DNA from: Pyrrhosoma nymphula | Taxonomy: Eukaryota; Arthropoda; Insecta; Odonata; Coenagrionidae | Direction of reading: 5' to 3' | Assembly (NCBI GenBank): GCA_963573305.1 | Contig: OY754333.1 | Span: 16,427,013 to 16,491,012, forward strand | Length of the DNA: 64,000 nucleotides | Shown here: in pieces, positions 13,684 through 26,140 of the stretch | Numbering within the stretch: position 1 is the stretch's first letter | How the letters are laid out: the number at the start of each line of letters is the position of its first letter | Position numbers and translations under genes: made by a program | Notes under the pieces: model-generated | Databases searched by the model: none | What the model saw: the letters and a program-made list of their open reading frames with translations, nothing else | What the model was told of the DNA's origin: nothing

Positions 13684-13905
13684 TACAGTAGAGTCTTTAT
13701 TATTTGAGTCCCGTTTAACCGAGGTCCCGTATTGTCCGAGGTACAGATGCTGTGGCCAGATGCGGATTAAAGTCGCGGTATTGAGGATTGCTTATTTCCG
13801 GGGGTCTGGGAGGCATAGAATACCTTATGACCACCATTTCATCAGGAAATACCCCCCCCCCCCCCCGCAACCCCTCTTAATCCGCCACTGGCTGTGGCTG
13901 TACCG
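13684..13905. mobile_element. Tigger/pogo-like end interrupted by a foldback element
   Basis: TACAGTAGAGTC at 13684 begins a CAGTAGA-type terminus of the kind used by Tigger/pogo transposons, followed by CCGTTTAACCGAGGTCCCG. From 13741 a second structure starts: GTACAGATGCTGTGGCC and GCGGATTAA are mirrored by TTAATCCGCCACTGGC and GTGGCTGTACC at 13877-13903. This forms a foldback of about 163 bp whose interior has a 16-nt poly-C run. It looks like one small element inserted in another. Confidence 0.45.
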
Positions 13906-14989
13906 AACCAGTTAATTTCATGGGACGTCGTAACTCGGAGATCAGAGTGATTTTCAAATTAAAAGCGTTTCACAGAAATGTTTTGTCCCAACCATGTAAA
14001 AATGAAGCACGGAAAAGCATTGAAATATCTAATTTTTGTCGCAATTTATTCTCGCACAAAAGTAATATCCGAGTTTTTTTTACTATCTGAGGGGGACACA
14101 GTCCGCATTACCGCGGATAATTGTGACTTCACATTATTAAAATTGTAGAGCTAATACATGAGCTGATAATTCATAATGCATGATAGGTTCTTAAAGTGGT
14201 ATTATAACTCAGGTACTTTAACCTTCAACTAAAACCATTATTTTAAAGAAAGAAGTTACCAAGCACTTCACTATCGGAGAGCAATCGATATTTGAGTTAA
14301 TGCTGAAAAGGTAATTGGTTTTTTAAGTGACATTATAACTTTCTCAAACTACATCGAAAATACACACATAATTTGTAATGCAAACTTACACCATAAAGTT
14401 AATTTGCAAAACAACATTCTTTTAAACAGAACTAACCTATCACTTAACCGCAGAAGACCAGCCGAATATTACCGCCACATACGTCACGTTATTTTCGTTT
14501 ATGAATTCCCACTCCAGGCATACATTCAAGAGACGTTGAACGCTTCATACGATGGGTAGAAGTAATAACGCTAAGTTGAAGCCGGAAAATATTTCGGACG
14601 ATAGTAAAAAAAATTCAACGACGAAGCTATTCCACCATCTATTCTTCGGCGGTTGAGCATATTTTTCACTCTTCTCCAAGAGAGTAAATGTGTTCTGCAT
14701 AAATATCTCGTATTTCTTACCTTCTCGGGCCGTCTTCTCCCAGCTCTACGCCGCGCAACTCGATATTCTAGAGCCTTCCTGGTATTTCTTCGCCCCCTAA
14801 TTCACCGGAGGCAGTGGAGACCACACCTTTGGAGCAATCGGAGTCGTATTACGGAAATCTTGGAATTGAAACTCTACCTTTCACCTGCCAATGTTGCGAC
14901 ACACTGAAATCTACACTAGGGGTAAAAAAATGTTTCTAAGCGGCGGTGTAGCGGAGGTTGCCGCATATCCAGACGCGAAAAAAATGCAG
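13906..14989. other. No feature seen
   Basis: Unremarkable non-coding sequence. Short open frames at 14653-14907 show no motif. Confidence 0.5.
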
Positions 14990-15115
14990 CGTTGTCAGGT
15001 CGCCTCCGGTCAAGACGCGTCCGATGGTAGACTTCCCGGAGCCAGGATTTTCAGGTGGGGTCACTGGGTTATAATCCCGCCTCGGGCATCGCTGTGTATT
15101 TGGCAATTAGATTAA
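14990..15115 (+). mobile_element. tRNA-related SINE fragment
   Basis: GGGTTATAATCCCGCCTCGG at 15066-15085 is a degenerate B box plus the 3' part of a tRNA-like head. It continues into a GCATCGCTGTGTATTTGG tail. A similar word (TTTCAGTCCCGCCTCGG) occurs at about 17619-17635, suggesting another remnant of the same family. No good A box is left. Confidence 0.35.
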
Positions 15116-15289
15116 AACTCTGTTACTAAGGTGGCTGGAGAGGTAATCATCGAATATTGAGTGTATATTCAAACAATGTTTTAAGTAAGTCAAATTAAAA
15201 TTCTTGGATGACATTTCATAGAAATGATTCAAGAATTATATTTTAATATTTTTGTACATTAATTAAACCAGCCAATCAATAAAATCAAT

Positions 15290-16720
15290 GCAGTCCATTA
15301 ATGTTACTAGTCGTGGAATAGAAGGTCATCTGAAATCCATTAATTCCAAAAATTCACTCGGTCCCGATCAAATTCCCGCCCGAGTTTATAAATAATTAGC
15401 ATCAGAAATAGCATCATACCTGAAAATAATATTTGAAAAATCTCTAACACAACATCGTGCTCCTTACGATTGGAAATTCACGATCGTTACACCAATATTT
15501 AAAAGCTGTGATAAGGAAGTGCCCTGTAACTATAGACTGATTTCCCTTACGTCTATATCATGCAAGATATTGGAACATATAATTGTCAGTTCGATTGTGG
15601 GGTATTTGGATAGTCAGAACTTATTAAAGCAAAATCAGCACGGATTCCGGAAAGGCAGGTCTTGCGAAACCTAGTTGGCCCTCTTCCTTCACGACATTCT
15701 TTCCTCGGGAGAAAAGCTTGTCCAGGTAGACGTAATTTTTCTAGATTTTAAAAAAGCTTTCGATAAAGTCCCTCATTCGAAGTTACTCGTTAAGTTGGAA
15801 GCTTACGGAATACACCATGACGTAATATGTTGGATAAGAGAGTTCCTAGCCGACCGCGAGCAGAGGGTAGTTCTAGATGGCGTTAGTTCAGACGTAGTGA
15901 AAGTAACATCAGGTGTACCCCAGGTAAGTGTCATCGGTCCCTTATTACTCCTTTTGTATATAAATGACGTCACTTCTGTTGTTACGAGCAGAATTCTCCT
16001 CTTCGCAGACAACGCAGTGTTGTACAGGAACCTAGGCAATGAGTCTGACAAGATCGCGTTACAAAAAGACCTAGATGGAATGGTGCAATACTTGGCAGTT
16101 AGAATTGAATTTTAAAAAGTGCGTTGTTATGAATTTTGTATCTTATCAACTTATCAAAAGGAGAGTCGGTTAAACACTTAGCTGTGACCCTTACTCAGGA
16201 CCTGTCTTGGGGAAAACACGTCCGGGAAATCTCCGGACAGGCTAGTCGCAAATTGGGATTTATTAAAAGAATACTAGGAAAATGCGACGAGAAGAGCGAT
16301 GTTATTTTTCACTCGTGATACCTCAATTGGAGTTTGCTGCTAGCATATGGGACGCTTAAGAAGTAGGACTAATCTCTGAAATAGATCGAATACAACGGAA
16401 GGCAGCAAGATATGTGAAAAGTTGTTACGATAAACTTAGCAGTGTTACCGAATTGTTGAAGGAATTAGGGTGGGAATCTCTAACTGATCGAAGGCAGAAA
16501 TACAGGTTAAATCTTTTGCGCAAGTCTGAAGCAGACAGTTTTTTGCCGGACGTTCAACATATAATGCTAGAGCCAACGTACTACGGTAGAAGCGATCACA
16601 GGAATAAGATAAAGGAAATTGACTGCAGAACCGATAGATTTAAAATCTCATTTTTCCCACGTGCAATAAGGGATCATAATAGTTGCGATAGATCAATCAA
16701 ATGAAACTCCCACTCCAATA
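15290..16720 (+). pseudogene. CR1/Jockey-like LINE reverse transcriptase relic
   Basis: The best LINE copy in the window. In successive frames it shows SLGPDQIPARVYK (about 15357), YDWKFTIVTPIFK and NYRLISLTSISCKILE (about 15468-15577), and QHGFRKGRSCE (about 15640). The open stretch 15675-16115 has RT motif A (FLDFKKAFDKVPH, 15738-15776), motif B (GVPQVSVIGPLL, from 15912, where Gly of PQGS is Val) and motif C FADN (16002-16013) where active enzymes have FADD. A stop after about 16115 and frameshifts separate it from the C-terminal part: LGFIKRILGKC near 16251 and YYGRSDHRNKIKEIDC near 16580, then DRFKISFFPRAIRD. Loss of one catalytic Asp plus stops means it is dead. It is 5'-truncated, lacking the endonuclease. 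Confidence 0.9.
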
Positions 16721-18044
16721 GGTAGAGTAGAATTTTCACTTGTGTTTAAAAACATAACATCATTACTAACACTTCACACCGCTTGATATGTCCGACATTA
16801 TTTTATTTTGTTCTCTGCATGAAGTAGCATCTCGTAGCATTCATAAATTAAAAGTATTAGTAATATTAACCAGTAGATGTGTGTATAGCATTGTTCTGTA
16901 TGTTTGCATGTTCATTTACGTATCACTCTCCCAGTTTCCGGTTGGACTGCGCACTGTTCTCCTAACTGCTTTTTGATCTACGCCTAGCGGTCGGGGGAGC
17001 GTGCAGGTTCTGATTTGTGCAGGGACGAGTGCTGCATGCCAGGTGTGGAATGACCCCGTGCTACACTATATGAAGTTATTGTAATTGGTTACTTTTTTAA
17101 GTAATTTTTGCTCGTGATTGATTCCTTTTTTCCTGAGGTGACTTTAATCTGCCCCAATTACATTTCAAAGAGTAATTTACCCAACACTGTTTAAGAACAT
17201 AATAGCTCCTGTTGAAACTCTATAGTTAGTTGTTTCGATAGGTAGTGTAGCTAATTATTTGACATGCTCTCGAACGCTTTCAATTTTTAATGTTTCTTAT
17301 TGGTTCTAACAGCACATCTCACATGCTCCCTGTACAACTGCTGTATCACTGAGCATATATGTAGTTGTGTACACATTAATATTCGTAGTTTCCATTTCAA
17401 CGTACACAAAGTAATGAAGTGTGCCCTTGAGACTCATGACCATCATTATGCACTTAGATTTCGATCGTGCAATGCATTAAACATATTTGGTTTTTTGCTT
17501 CTCTGGTATCCAAGTCACTATAATCCATTCAACTGCACCTACTTACTCCCTTTCAGCTGTGGGTGAGGAATCTCTCAAGTTAGTGAAAAATAGACGGAAA
17601 CACGTTGGTTCCCTTGTTTCAGTCCCGCCTCGGATATGGTCCACAACTTAACAAGCTTTCAGATACATATATTGAATGTGGTCATATAAACTTGGCTGTT
17701 TGAATATCCTACTCTAAAATCTATGTTCACAACTTAAGTAATTTTAGAACTGACACAATAATTATGCGAAATGCAATTAAAACGGTAACTGAACTAATTT
17801 TAACGGCAAAATTTCCATCTTTGAAGTGCAAGCTGCTTTTTGCCTGATGCCTAATTTTTAAGAAGTAATATGAGGCTGTAATGAAATTCTCTCCAGGGAG
17901 TGCGATGAGTGGATGAGGAGCGAATGTAATTTTTTCCTTCATCCGATCAAGCATCTTAAATTGACGGGCGGATGGATACCTGTGGAGGCGACCGACAACT
18001 TAGGCAACAGGAATGCGCTATTGTAGACAGGATTTAGGGAATGA
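16721..18044. other. LINE 3' flank and non-coding DNA
   Basis: The first few hundred bases may be 3' UTR of the preceding LINE, but no tail repeat marks its end. About 17605-17640 resembles the SINE fragment at 14990. Nothing else is recognised. Confidence 0.4.
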
Positions 18045-18285
18045 CTTCATGGGGAAGAGTGGAGGAAAAACTGAGGCAGGCGTTCGCCATCTCGATGCCA
18101 AGGGAGCCACGGTTTTACGTCCCATCCGACGAATTGAGAACTCCACATTAACTGCTCTCCACTCAACACTTCAGTGGGGATAGGGATTTCCTCTGAATAA
18201 TCTCCGCCGCAGTCAGGATCTGAACCCGGACCCTCGGGATGGGAAGACAATACTCCAGCCACCACAATACTTCGATCCCCATCTA
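18045..18285 (-). mobile_element. tRNA-derived SINE, minus strand
   Basis: Read on the minus strand, the head near 18285-18205 has an A-box-like TGGTGGCTGGAG and a B box GGTTCAGATCC within CCGGGTTCAGATCCTGAC. The body follows and contains GGATGGGACGTAAAACC and GTGGCTCCCTTGGC. This arrangement is typical of arthropod tRNA-derived SINEs. It ends just before a featureless flank and starts within 15 bp of the MITE at 18295, so one probably inserted beside the other. Confidence 0.6.
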
Positions 18286-18294
18286 ACATCGATT

Positions 18295-18828
18295 TACAGT
18301 AGAACCCCGCTATTCCGTCACCAACGGGACCAAGAGCATGGTCGGAACACAAAAAAGGTCGGATTGTCATAGGAACACATTTATTTAAATAAAAACGCGA
18401 TAAAACTGTGGTATAAACAGAAAATATTGATATATGTACGGTTTTACAGATGCAATATTACTGTAAACCATGAATAAAAGTATACTGCGATAAAAATACT
18501 TTAAGTAAATGAAGAGAAACATAAGTTGTACAGTCATGAAACACCATAAACACTATGATCGTTTCACTATAAAACACTTTGAACGTCATGAAACACTAAA
18601 CCTACTGTAAATTTAATGTTCTTGCGCTGGTCGAAAAAAGTCTGTTATATTCTTTTGCTTAGCAGACGACAATATCGATTATGCTGCGATGCTCCTCCAT
18701 TTCCATATCCACAAAATGTCCATAGGCGTAGAAAACACCGTAAATAAAACACCGATAAGCGACGGAACGGTCGGAATAAGCGAGGAGTCGGACCATCCGA
18801 GGTCGGATTAGCAAGGGGTCCTACTGTA
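18295..18828. mobile_element. Tigger/pogo-like MITE with TIRs and TA duplication
   Basis: Left end TACAGTAGAACCCCGCTATT (18295) is mirrored by the right end, whose complement reads TACAGTAGGACCCCTTGCTA (from 18828). The element proper is 18297-18826 (530 bp) between TA dinucleotides, the target duplication of Tc1/mariner/pogo elements. Subterminal GGTCGGAA/GGTCGGAT words repeat at both sides. The inside is AT-rich and has no transposase, so it is non-autonomous. Confidence 0.75.
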
Positions 18829-20689
18829 CCACGATCGATATCTTCTAAACACATTTAATTCAATCCGATATCCATGATGCCAAAATCAATAAAAGAAGCA
18901 TAGGCTCGTGCGTCATATAATTTGAATCATGCATCTTCGTTCGAATCCATATTCAGTGCAAGGCACATTTCCCGGTATGAAAAAATCAGGAATGCTATAA
19001 CGGAAAAGCTTCCTTGGCAAACGAAACCGTGGGCCAATAGAGGGTGTGGTCCACTTCCACTTTCCGCTAATTCTGCAAATAGGAATCATTATTTTCATGA
19101 CGCGATTACGATCACCAAACGCTGTTGCATTTTTAGTGCCCTTTATTTATGTAACACCTTATCGCCCTTTCATTTAGCTTCGGGGACTGCTAAATATTTA
19201 TTTCGTGGAATTTGCAACTGCAATCAACAATCAATACAGCAATCGAAGGAAAAGGAAACGACCCTACGCAGATAGGAAATGAAGCATCCAGCAGTATGAT
19301 TATATCCTCCATGATTTCCCAACCAGGGGTGCTCGCACCCCTTTATGGTTCGATACAGCATTCCAGGGGTGCGAGATATCATTTAATTTATTTTCTTTAT
19401 ATTAAGAGTGCTGTTCTATATATTCAAGCTAAAAATATCGATTTTTTAAAAGTCCAAATTAAATATGGGGATGCCCCTATTTCTCTATTTAATACAATGA
19501 GATGCTTAATCAATTTTACCGCGTTTCGACTTTTTGTTTCCTTATAAATGTTATCAAGCTATACCCTTTTTAATCAGGACTGTTAAAATTAGGAGTCAAA
19601 CTTATTGTTCCGTGTTTTGTAGCGAATTAAGTTCTATTTTTATTTCTTATTATTTATTTGTGTCATGTATGCACGTGATCGTTGTTTACGCATTTTCGAG
19701 AATTTTCTAGCAAGTTTTGTAGAGTATATTAACCCAAGCGTAATGCTATGGTAGTCAGTGCGTTTTCAGTTTATTCCCAGTGCATTATGTGTTGATTCTA
19801 TGTTCATTCAGTGTTCATTTCTCTTGTGTCTGTAATAAACTGTGAGTATGGTAAATGTTATTTTACTTATTGCTATTTTCCTTCTAATCAACTTGATCCA
19901 TATTTTTAAAATTATAATTCATAAATTATTAATAAACCCTTCATTCTGTCAAATAAAATTAAATGGAATGGCGGTTATGTGCATTATGTGCATATAGAGC
20001 ATATTTGCAATCACAAACTGTCGCGCATTATTACTGACCTGTGCCAAACAAAAGATTCCTTTGTGATGAATTTTATCAATGCACGGAAATTGTACATCAT
20101 GTATCCCACTGTTAATGTCACTGTGACGGCAAAGCCTCGGGAACTCATCAGCCAATCAGATTACGGATTTCCGATCCATTCCTTTTTCGAGAATACACAT
20201 ACATATACCAATTAACTCGATTCCACATAAGACTGTTACAGCCAGTCCCATTGGAAACGGATTTATGCAGTCTGACATAATAATACTTGGAATCCGGTAC
20301 TTTAACAAGCTCGATTTAAATATGGAAACATCGATTCAATGGTATACATTTCTGGCTACGAGTAAATGAACTCAACAGAGGTGGATTTTGTTCCACTTTG
20401 CAATTCTCCCAAATTCCTGATCAATCATATGCCTGCTTCTTCTACGCTTTCTCTTCCGAAAACCACACTTCGACTTCAGCTTGGTTGGTTCTCTATTAAG
20501 CATCCTGTACCTATTTCTAGAATATAACCAGGTTTTCAGCTTCATTTTTATCCAACTCCGGATGAGAAATGAAAGGAAATGCAGTATCACTTCAAATCGA
20601 GTAGTAGCGTAAACGTAGTAATAAAATGTAATAGCCATGAAATACAAAGAAGAGTTTTCGAAATAACTTAATGAAATCCAGCACCGACA
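18829..20689. other. Non-coding DNA; possible hAT-end fragment
   Basis: TTTCCCAACCAGGGGTGC at about 19316-19333 and CCAGGGGTGCGAGATA near 19363 resemble hAT-type termini (CAGGGGT followed by CCCAAC). They do not bound a clear element. No coding sequence is recognised. Confidence 0.4.
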
Positions 20690-21010
20690 GAGGAATTTGT
20701 TAGGAATAAGTGGATGAAGAATGATTGTGGAGTGTATGATCCGGCAATAGACATGCATGAAAGGAGCGTCCTTCGATGGTATGGCCATGTTGAAAAAATG
20801 GAGGAGAGTCGAATAACAATGCAGGTTTATGACACAAGAGTAAGTAATTAGTGTGAAAGGAAGGGGTAGACCGAGAAATCATGGCTGAATGTGATCGAAG
20901 ATACTTTTATGAGATGTAATGTTAGAAGTCTATAGAAGAGCCGGGCGTATCTGAAGCAATTAGTGTAAATGAAGCACAAGAGGTATATAAGGATAAGGCA
21001 GTAATGAGGA
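20690..21010 (+). pseudogene. LINE ORF2 C-terminus and tail relic
   Basis: RNKWMKNDCGVYDPAIDMHE followed by RSVLRWYGHVEKMEE (about 20702-20805) is the conserved WxGHVxRM block found near the C-terminus of arthropod endonuclease-RT LINEs. It is followed by GRPRNHG (about 20863) and degenerate NEAQEVYKDKA-like sequence. Stops and frame changes are present. The reading frames on the opposite strand here (20372-20882) are shadows. Confidence 0.8.
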
Positions 21011-21275
21011 AAAATCAAAAGCATAATTAGCATTATAGGCCTATCACAAAGAACTAAATATTTAGCACTGAATCTGCCGTGAAAGTAAACCTCCCTATTT
21101 GTGCATAAATGATTTTTAATAGTGTTTATGGTGACTGCTGTACAGAACCGGAAAGTCCCATCCATGCTCAAATCTAAAAGATTCCGCCAGGCCTTCAATT
21201 AGAAGCCATGCTGTGCAATTCTTTTGGACGAGATATCTCACGGAGACTGCAGTTGACGCAGTAAAATTAGACGAG

Positions 21276-21367
21276 CTCTCTACTCTAATTTGAATGTCAC
21301 TCGCCGAAAGGGTAAATAGCACGATAGCCTCCAACCGTGCTTCGTTTTTTTTGTTTAGAGTAGAGAG
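21276..21367. repeat. Perfect 13-bp inverted repeat
   Basis: CTCTCTACTCTAA (21276-21288) and TTAGAGTAGAGAG (21355-21367) are exact complements 66 bp apart. They may be TIRs of a 92-bp micro-element. No target duplication was recognised. Confidence 0.5.
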
Positions 21368-24057
21368 TTGCATTAATTAAATAAAATTATGAAATTCTAA
21401 ATGCGCTTAAAAGGAAATAAGGCATAATTTCTATAAGACAATGGTCGGCGTCTTGTAAATGGAAGTAAGCACAGATATGTAAATATATCTCTGGCAAATT
21501 ATTGCTAGTTAAAAGTAATGTCATTCTTCAAACCAATCACTTATTCATGTATGTTTGCATTTGAATATCAAATTTAATACTTTTCCTGATAAAAAACTAT
21601 GCATCGCTTCATAAAAATTACTCTTTGATGCTCAAATAGCTTTACGTAGAGCGTAAACTTTCCCGCACTTTTTATAAGTATTATCGTTAAGACGTAGCGT
21701 AATAAGGTTCTATCGCGCATGTATCAACTCACCGTTACTTTGACGGCTGGCGTAAGCGGAACGCTAAGGAAACCGGTTTAACTTCACTAGTACCACTTAG
21801 CAAGTATCATTAAATCACTAAAAACCACGGCAAAATGGCTTTTTCCGTTTTGAAGAGACACTGTATTAATCAGACTTTCGCTCGATGCTAGATTTCTAGA
21901 CATGTATTTTCGGACTTTCAGCAATACTCACCAAAAGGACAATTTATAGACAGACCTCAATCGATAAAACGCCAATAATAATTAGGATTTAGCCAAGAGT
22001 ACCATTCCATTTTAGTGAAGATGTTACTGAGAAAAAGAAGTGATTGGCGGTGTAGTTGTTATAAAAAACCCAAATTCCGAACATCCACATCTATTCAGTA
22101 TTTATTGAGTTAATTGGTGAACATACGAAGCCACCAGCCACAAAATTAAAAAGTAAATTATTACAACAAAAATATGGGAATGTTTGCTTTATTTCCTCGA
22201 TGTCTCGAGTAATACCATACGAGTATTGTCATTTTAGTTATTTTAATTTAGCCCTGTATTTCTTCTTCTTCCTCTGCTCTCAGAATTTGTAGAAACTATT
22301 AGACGCATTGATGAATGTTACAGCAATCCTATTCCGTTTCTTGTACGTACATAAATAGGATATTACTTACATGGGTTAAGAGATCCCTTTAAAGATTCCG
22401 CGAGGGATTAAGTGGTATCGTAGGCTTAACAATCGCGAGAGAGCTTCATAATTACATGTTGTTGTAGTGCTGATGACATATAAGCCATGGTCGCAATCAA
22501 TAAAATTATTCAAGCACGTCTACGCCATCAACCCCAGAGTATCAACCACGACGGGTAACAATTTTCTCTCGTGCGACAGATTCATCAGATTGTCGGATGA
22601 TTCCCAACAATTCACGACGAGTACAGCACGCTTATTCCAGAACACGGGTAGACATGAGCTACTTAAAGCGCGAAGCCTTAACAGCTAACGGAAGGAACTT
22701 TAGCATCATATTCTGGACCACCGGTGGTTAAGCGAAAGTCGTTGAATCCGTCTCCTTAATGGCTTAGCCATCTACATCACCGATGTCGGTGACGTAGCTA
22801 TGTGATGACCAATAGGGAAATGCAGAAGAAAGCAAATGAAGAGCGAAATGAACAAAATCCAGAGAAGAAAGGCGCAAAAAAGGTACTGCAATTTCTGTTA
22901 TTTATATATCACTCTAAGTTGAAATAAATTATAGATATTTGTATCAAATTCAACGCAAGCTATATTATCTAATACTTCTTGTTTATTAGTTTTAAAATAT
23001 ATTTTATATCAACACTTATATTTTATCTTCACACAACTTTTTCACACTTACTCACCAATGACTTTATATTTATTCAAATATACATGACAAACTATCGTAA
23101 ATAGTACCACACAAAATAAAAAAGCTTTGAGATGCAAATAACAACAATACTAACAGTCATTAAATATTTCTGAAATGTAAGGCATGCAGAATTTTCTGTA
23201 TAAAATTCGTACTTATTGCGATTAATGATAAACCATGTCACATTTACTTATGCTTCGTTTTTTACATCCAATGTTGGCCTAATTCCTCCATTATCCCTCT
23301 ATCAACATTCTTGATGGCCCTACTGACAGCAGGTTGAGAGAGGGAAAAAAAAAATCTTAACCACTGTGCTATCACCATCAATTTAGATAGAATTACACCC
23401 CTTGTGAGTGAACAGTAAAATTCCAAGTTACATTCAATGAGAACGTGCCGCCTGTCATTTGTTGATCACTTGATTTTTTCCCGAGGATTGTGGGTCATCT
23501 TCAGATAGTTGAACTTTGGCGGGACCGTGGTCTGTGATGATTCCCTCGCTGCCTTTGAATTGATTGTGAAGTAGCTGCGTTAAATGACAATTTGAGACGT
23601 GGGAATAGAGTATGTACATTCACTAAAATGAAAGAGGTAAATAAGAAAGCGAAGACTTGTCCTTGACATTCTTGTTTTGAATAAAAAAAGGTATTGATGA
23701 AGCGCACATTTCTATAGTTGCATTTTCATTGTAACTGAAGCGGTGGAATTGCATTCCAAAGCTTCCAAAGAAATCTTATCAGGATTTGAAACGGGAAATG
23801 GCAATGACGAAGGCGTGCACCAGGAACATAAATTTCATTTCTCGAACTGGATACGAGGGATCCCGTATCATTCGCTTAGAATCGCCGAGATAATTTTCAC
23901 CTTAAAAACATCCTAAGCAACAGATATAATTAATGTTTTGACCCTACTCCCCGACACTGTTTTTGAAAATTCAGAAATTCCAGATGAATGTATTCCAACT
24001 GAAAGCTCAGAGCGTAAAAAAAAGTCTTGAAAAAAAAAAGAAAAAATAATTACTCCC
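21368..24057. other. No gene seen
   Basis: AT-rich non-coding sequence. A 12-bp palindrome ACCACCGGTGGT occurs near 22719-22730 and is followed by GATGTCGGTGAC-type inverted words up to 22810. No coding motif or RNA gene is recognised. Confidence 0.5.
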
Positions 24058-24122
24058 GATGGGCGCGAACCGGCATCCTTCGTACCCGGAGTAGAGAGCA
24101 CTAACCACTAGCCTACGACGCC
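24058..24122 (-). repeat. tRNA-like sequence (SINE head or tRNA relic)
   Basis: On the minus strand an A box TAGGCTAGTGG (24106-24116) and a B box GGTTCGCGCCC (24061-24071) are correctly ordered and spaced for a pol III internal promoter, within a 65-70 nt tRNA-like unit. The acceptor stem ends do not pair and no clean anticodon arm could be drawn. A SINE head or decayed tRNA gene is more likely than a working tRNA. Confidence 0.45.
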
Positions 24123-24734
24123 ACATGTAAACAATTGGGAAATATGTCATTTTATATCTTCAAGAATGCGTCATCACGGCATGGCATTACATGTTTTCCT
24201 CCGATTTCAGTTATTTTAGGCGCATATGGTTCTTCATAATGTTCCCAAGGGTCTTATTTACACACAAAAACTATCACTGTTTACATATATCAAGTCGCAC
24301 TTAATAATTTTGGGGGAAACTGGCACAAAAGTCTTAAATTATGATACATATTTGTAACGTGATTCAGTGTCCTCTTCGCCTGGGACGTTTGTGAGGGAAA
24401 TTTGTACATTAAGTTCTTACTACGCGAATAAATGACGTTAGATAAATATCAAGCATGGTATCAATGATGTAATAGAATGCATTTATTATCAATGTACGCT
24501 TAAATACACTATTGAAAGTTATTCATAGTACGAAGTGAGGGATTTCCCTTGTTTACCTTTCGTCGCTAGAAATATTTTATAGTTAATTTCGACCATAATA
24601 TGCCTCGTACAGCCTACAAACGCATTTCTAAATATAAAGCAAAATGGTACTAATACCCTGAGAGGTAAAATTGCAATAATAAACAATTATATATTTATTA
24701 AATAATATCATAACTTACGATGTGCTCGGGTGTA
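24123..24734. other. No feature seen
   Basis: AT-rich, non-coding. Confidence 0.5.
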
Positions 24735-24910
24735 TGTACGGGTTATCTCGGATAATAAGCTTGTAACTGAGGAAAATCGCCAGTAAAATTTTTAACCGAG
24801 GTAATGCTCCAAAACCGAGATAATGCTATTGGTGAAACAGGAAAATTGTATTATCTCGGTTTTTCGGAAAATTATCCGAGTTAATTGTATTATCCGAGTT
24901 GGTAAAACTG
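24735..24910. mobile_element. Tigger/pogo-like repeat remnant
   Basis: Words of the type ATTATCTCGGTTTTTC, ATTATCCGAGTT and ACCGAGATAATGC recur five or more times in both orientations, as in subterminal parts of pogo/Tigger elements. Complete TIRs and TA duplications are not visible, so it is a fragment. Confidence 0.4.
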
Positions 24911-25814
24911 GCCCTAAAACCACAAGAATTGTATGCAAGTTGACAAAACATCTCAATAATTTAAATTTTACTTAAAAATTTCTGTTAAGTTGAAGTGTAA
25001 ACCGACAAACTGTAAAAGTTACGTAAACCGACGCACTCAAATCATATTCAAATTCTGTAAAAAATCACAATACATAATATCAAACGTGTGAAAACGTCCC
25101 GCTACAATTTCAAGATCATTTTCAGATTTTGAGATAAAGGTACGCGAAACATCAAAACATAGCATGTATTTCACTGCACACAAACAATCAAAGGAAGTTT
25201 GAACTTTCATGTACCTATCAACACTTCTTTCTTGTTATTAGCACTGTAAATCCTTACTATTAACTCTTCTTTCTTGATATTAGCACTGTAAAGCCTTACG
25301 TTGAAGCGTTAAAGACAGGCACTATACGATAACGAGCCCCTTTAAGCTTTCTGCTTCAAGGATGTTTGCTAACGTCCGTTTCAGAATGAAATAATCCGCT
25401 TGAAGTGGCAATAATGGTCACGATAACTACTTTGCTCAAGTTAGCGAGTTCTGGAATATACCTGTAAAGTGGGTGCCTTAAAGCGCTGTTAACGTGTCCA
25501 TTAGTTAAAAGTAAGTATCGACAGTGAGTTCCAGCATAAGCCTGCTGAGATAGTCTCATTACGTGTCGCGTTCATTAAATTTTGTTTTTTTGTACTCTCG
25601 TTACTACTAGCGATAATGCTCAGAGCCTAGAAAAGTATTTCTAGTGAAACCCTGTTTATTCGTATGGGCACGAAGAAAAGAAGGGCATAAGCAAAATAAG
25701 CATGCACAAAAATAAGGGAATCGGCGAGAAATGCTGTGAGCAAAGATGTAAAGAAAATATTCCAAAACCTTTATTGTTGAGCATAATTATATGGTTTCGA
25801 GGCTTTTACGTTGA
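24911..25814. other. Non-coding, with a two-copy 42-bp tandem repeat
   Basis: CTTCTTTCTTG(T/A)TATTAG followed by CACTGTAAA(T/G)CCTTAC occurs at 25224 and again at 25266, a period of 42 bp with about 90 percent identity (25220-25303). Nothing else is recognised. Confidence 0.6.
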
Positions 25815-26140
25815 AGAAAGAGGATGAGTGTGTGAAGGAGGATTTCAATATGTGGTCCTGGAGAAGAAAGAAGGAGGTAACCTGGAAGGACTCCTCATCA
25901 AATTTAAGAAAAGTTAGCTAAGGGAAATAAAATAAAAAGAATGGAAAGGAAATTTTGGAAGGAGTTCGAAGGAGACATAAGTGGATAAAGGACGTATTAG
26001 GCAGTAACGGGATATTAAAGGCTGTGACAGAGAAAAAGATCAAGCACCGTGAAGGGAAATAAAATATATATGCATGGAGGCGAGGAAGGAGGAAAACACG
26101 GCAAACTAGACTCTATGGAAGATTTTTAAAGAAATAGGCA
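25815..26140 (+). pseudogene. LINE ORF2 C-terminus relic, heavily decayed
   Basis: Frame-shifted pieces NMWSWRRKKEVTWKDSSSN (about 25847), RRRHKWIKDVLGSNGILKAV (about 25968) and TEKKIKHREG correspond to the LEMWxWRRM, NWIGHxLRGDGLLKxVIEG and following blocks seen better preserved at 34695-35290 and 56860-57160. Stops are frequent. Confidence 0.55.

Noticed and set aside
20372..20788. 138-codon minus-strand frame with a basic stretch (RKRKRRRSRH)
   Set aside because: It overlaps a plus-strand LINE relic and shows no family signature.
24058..24122. Functional tRNA gene
   Set aside because: A and B boxes are present, but the acceptor arms do not pair and no anticodon arm is clear.
25220..25303. 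CRISPR-like repetition
   Set aside because: Only two adjacent 42-bp copies and no spacers. The sequence is eukaryotic, and no CRISPR array or cas gene is present.
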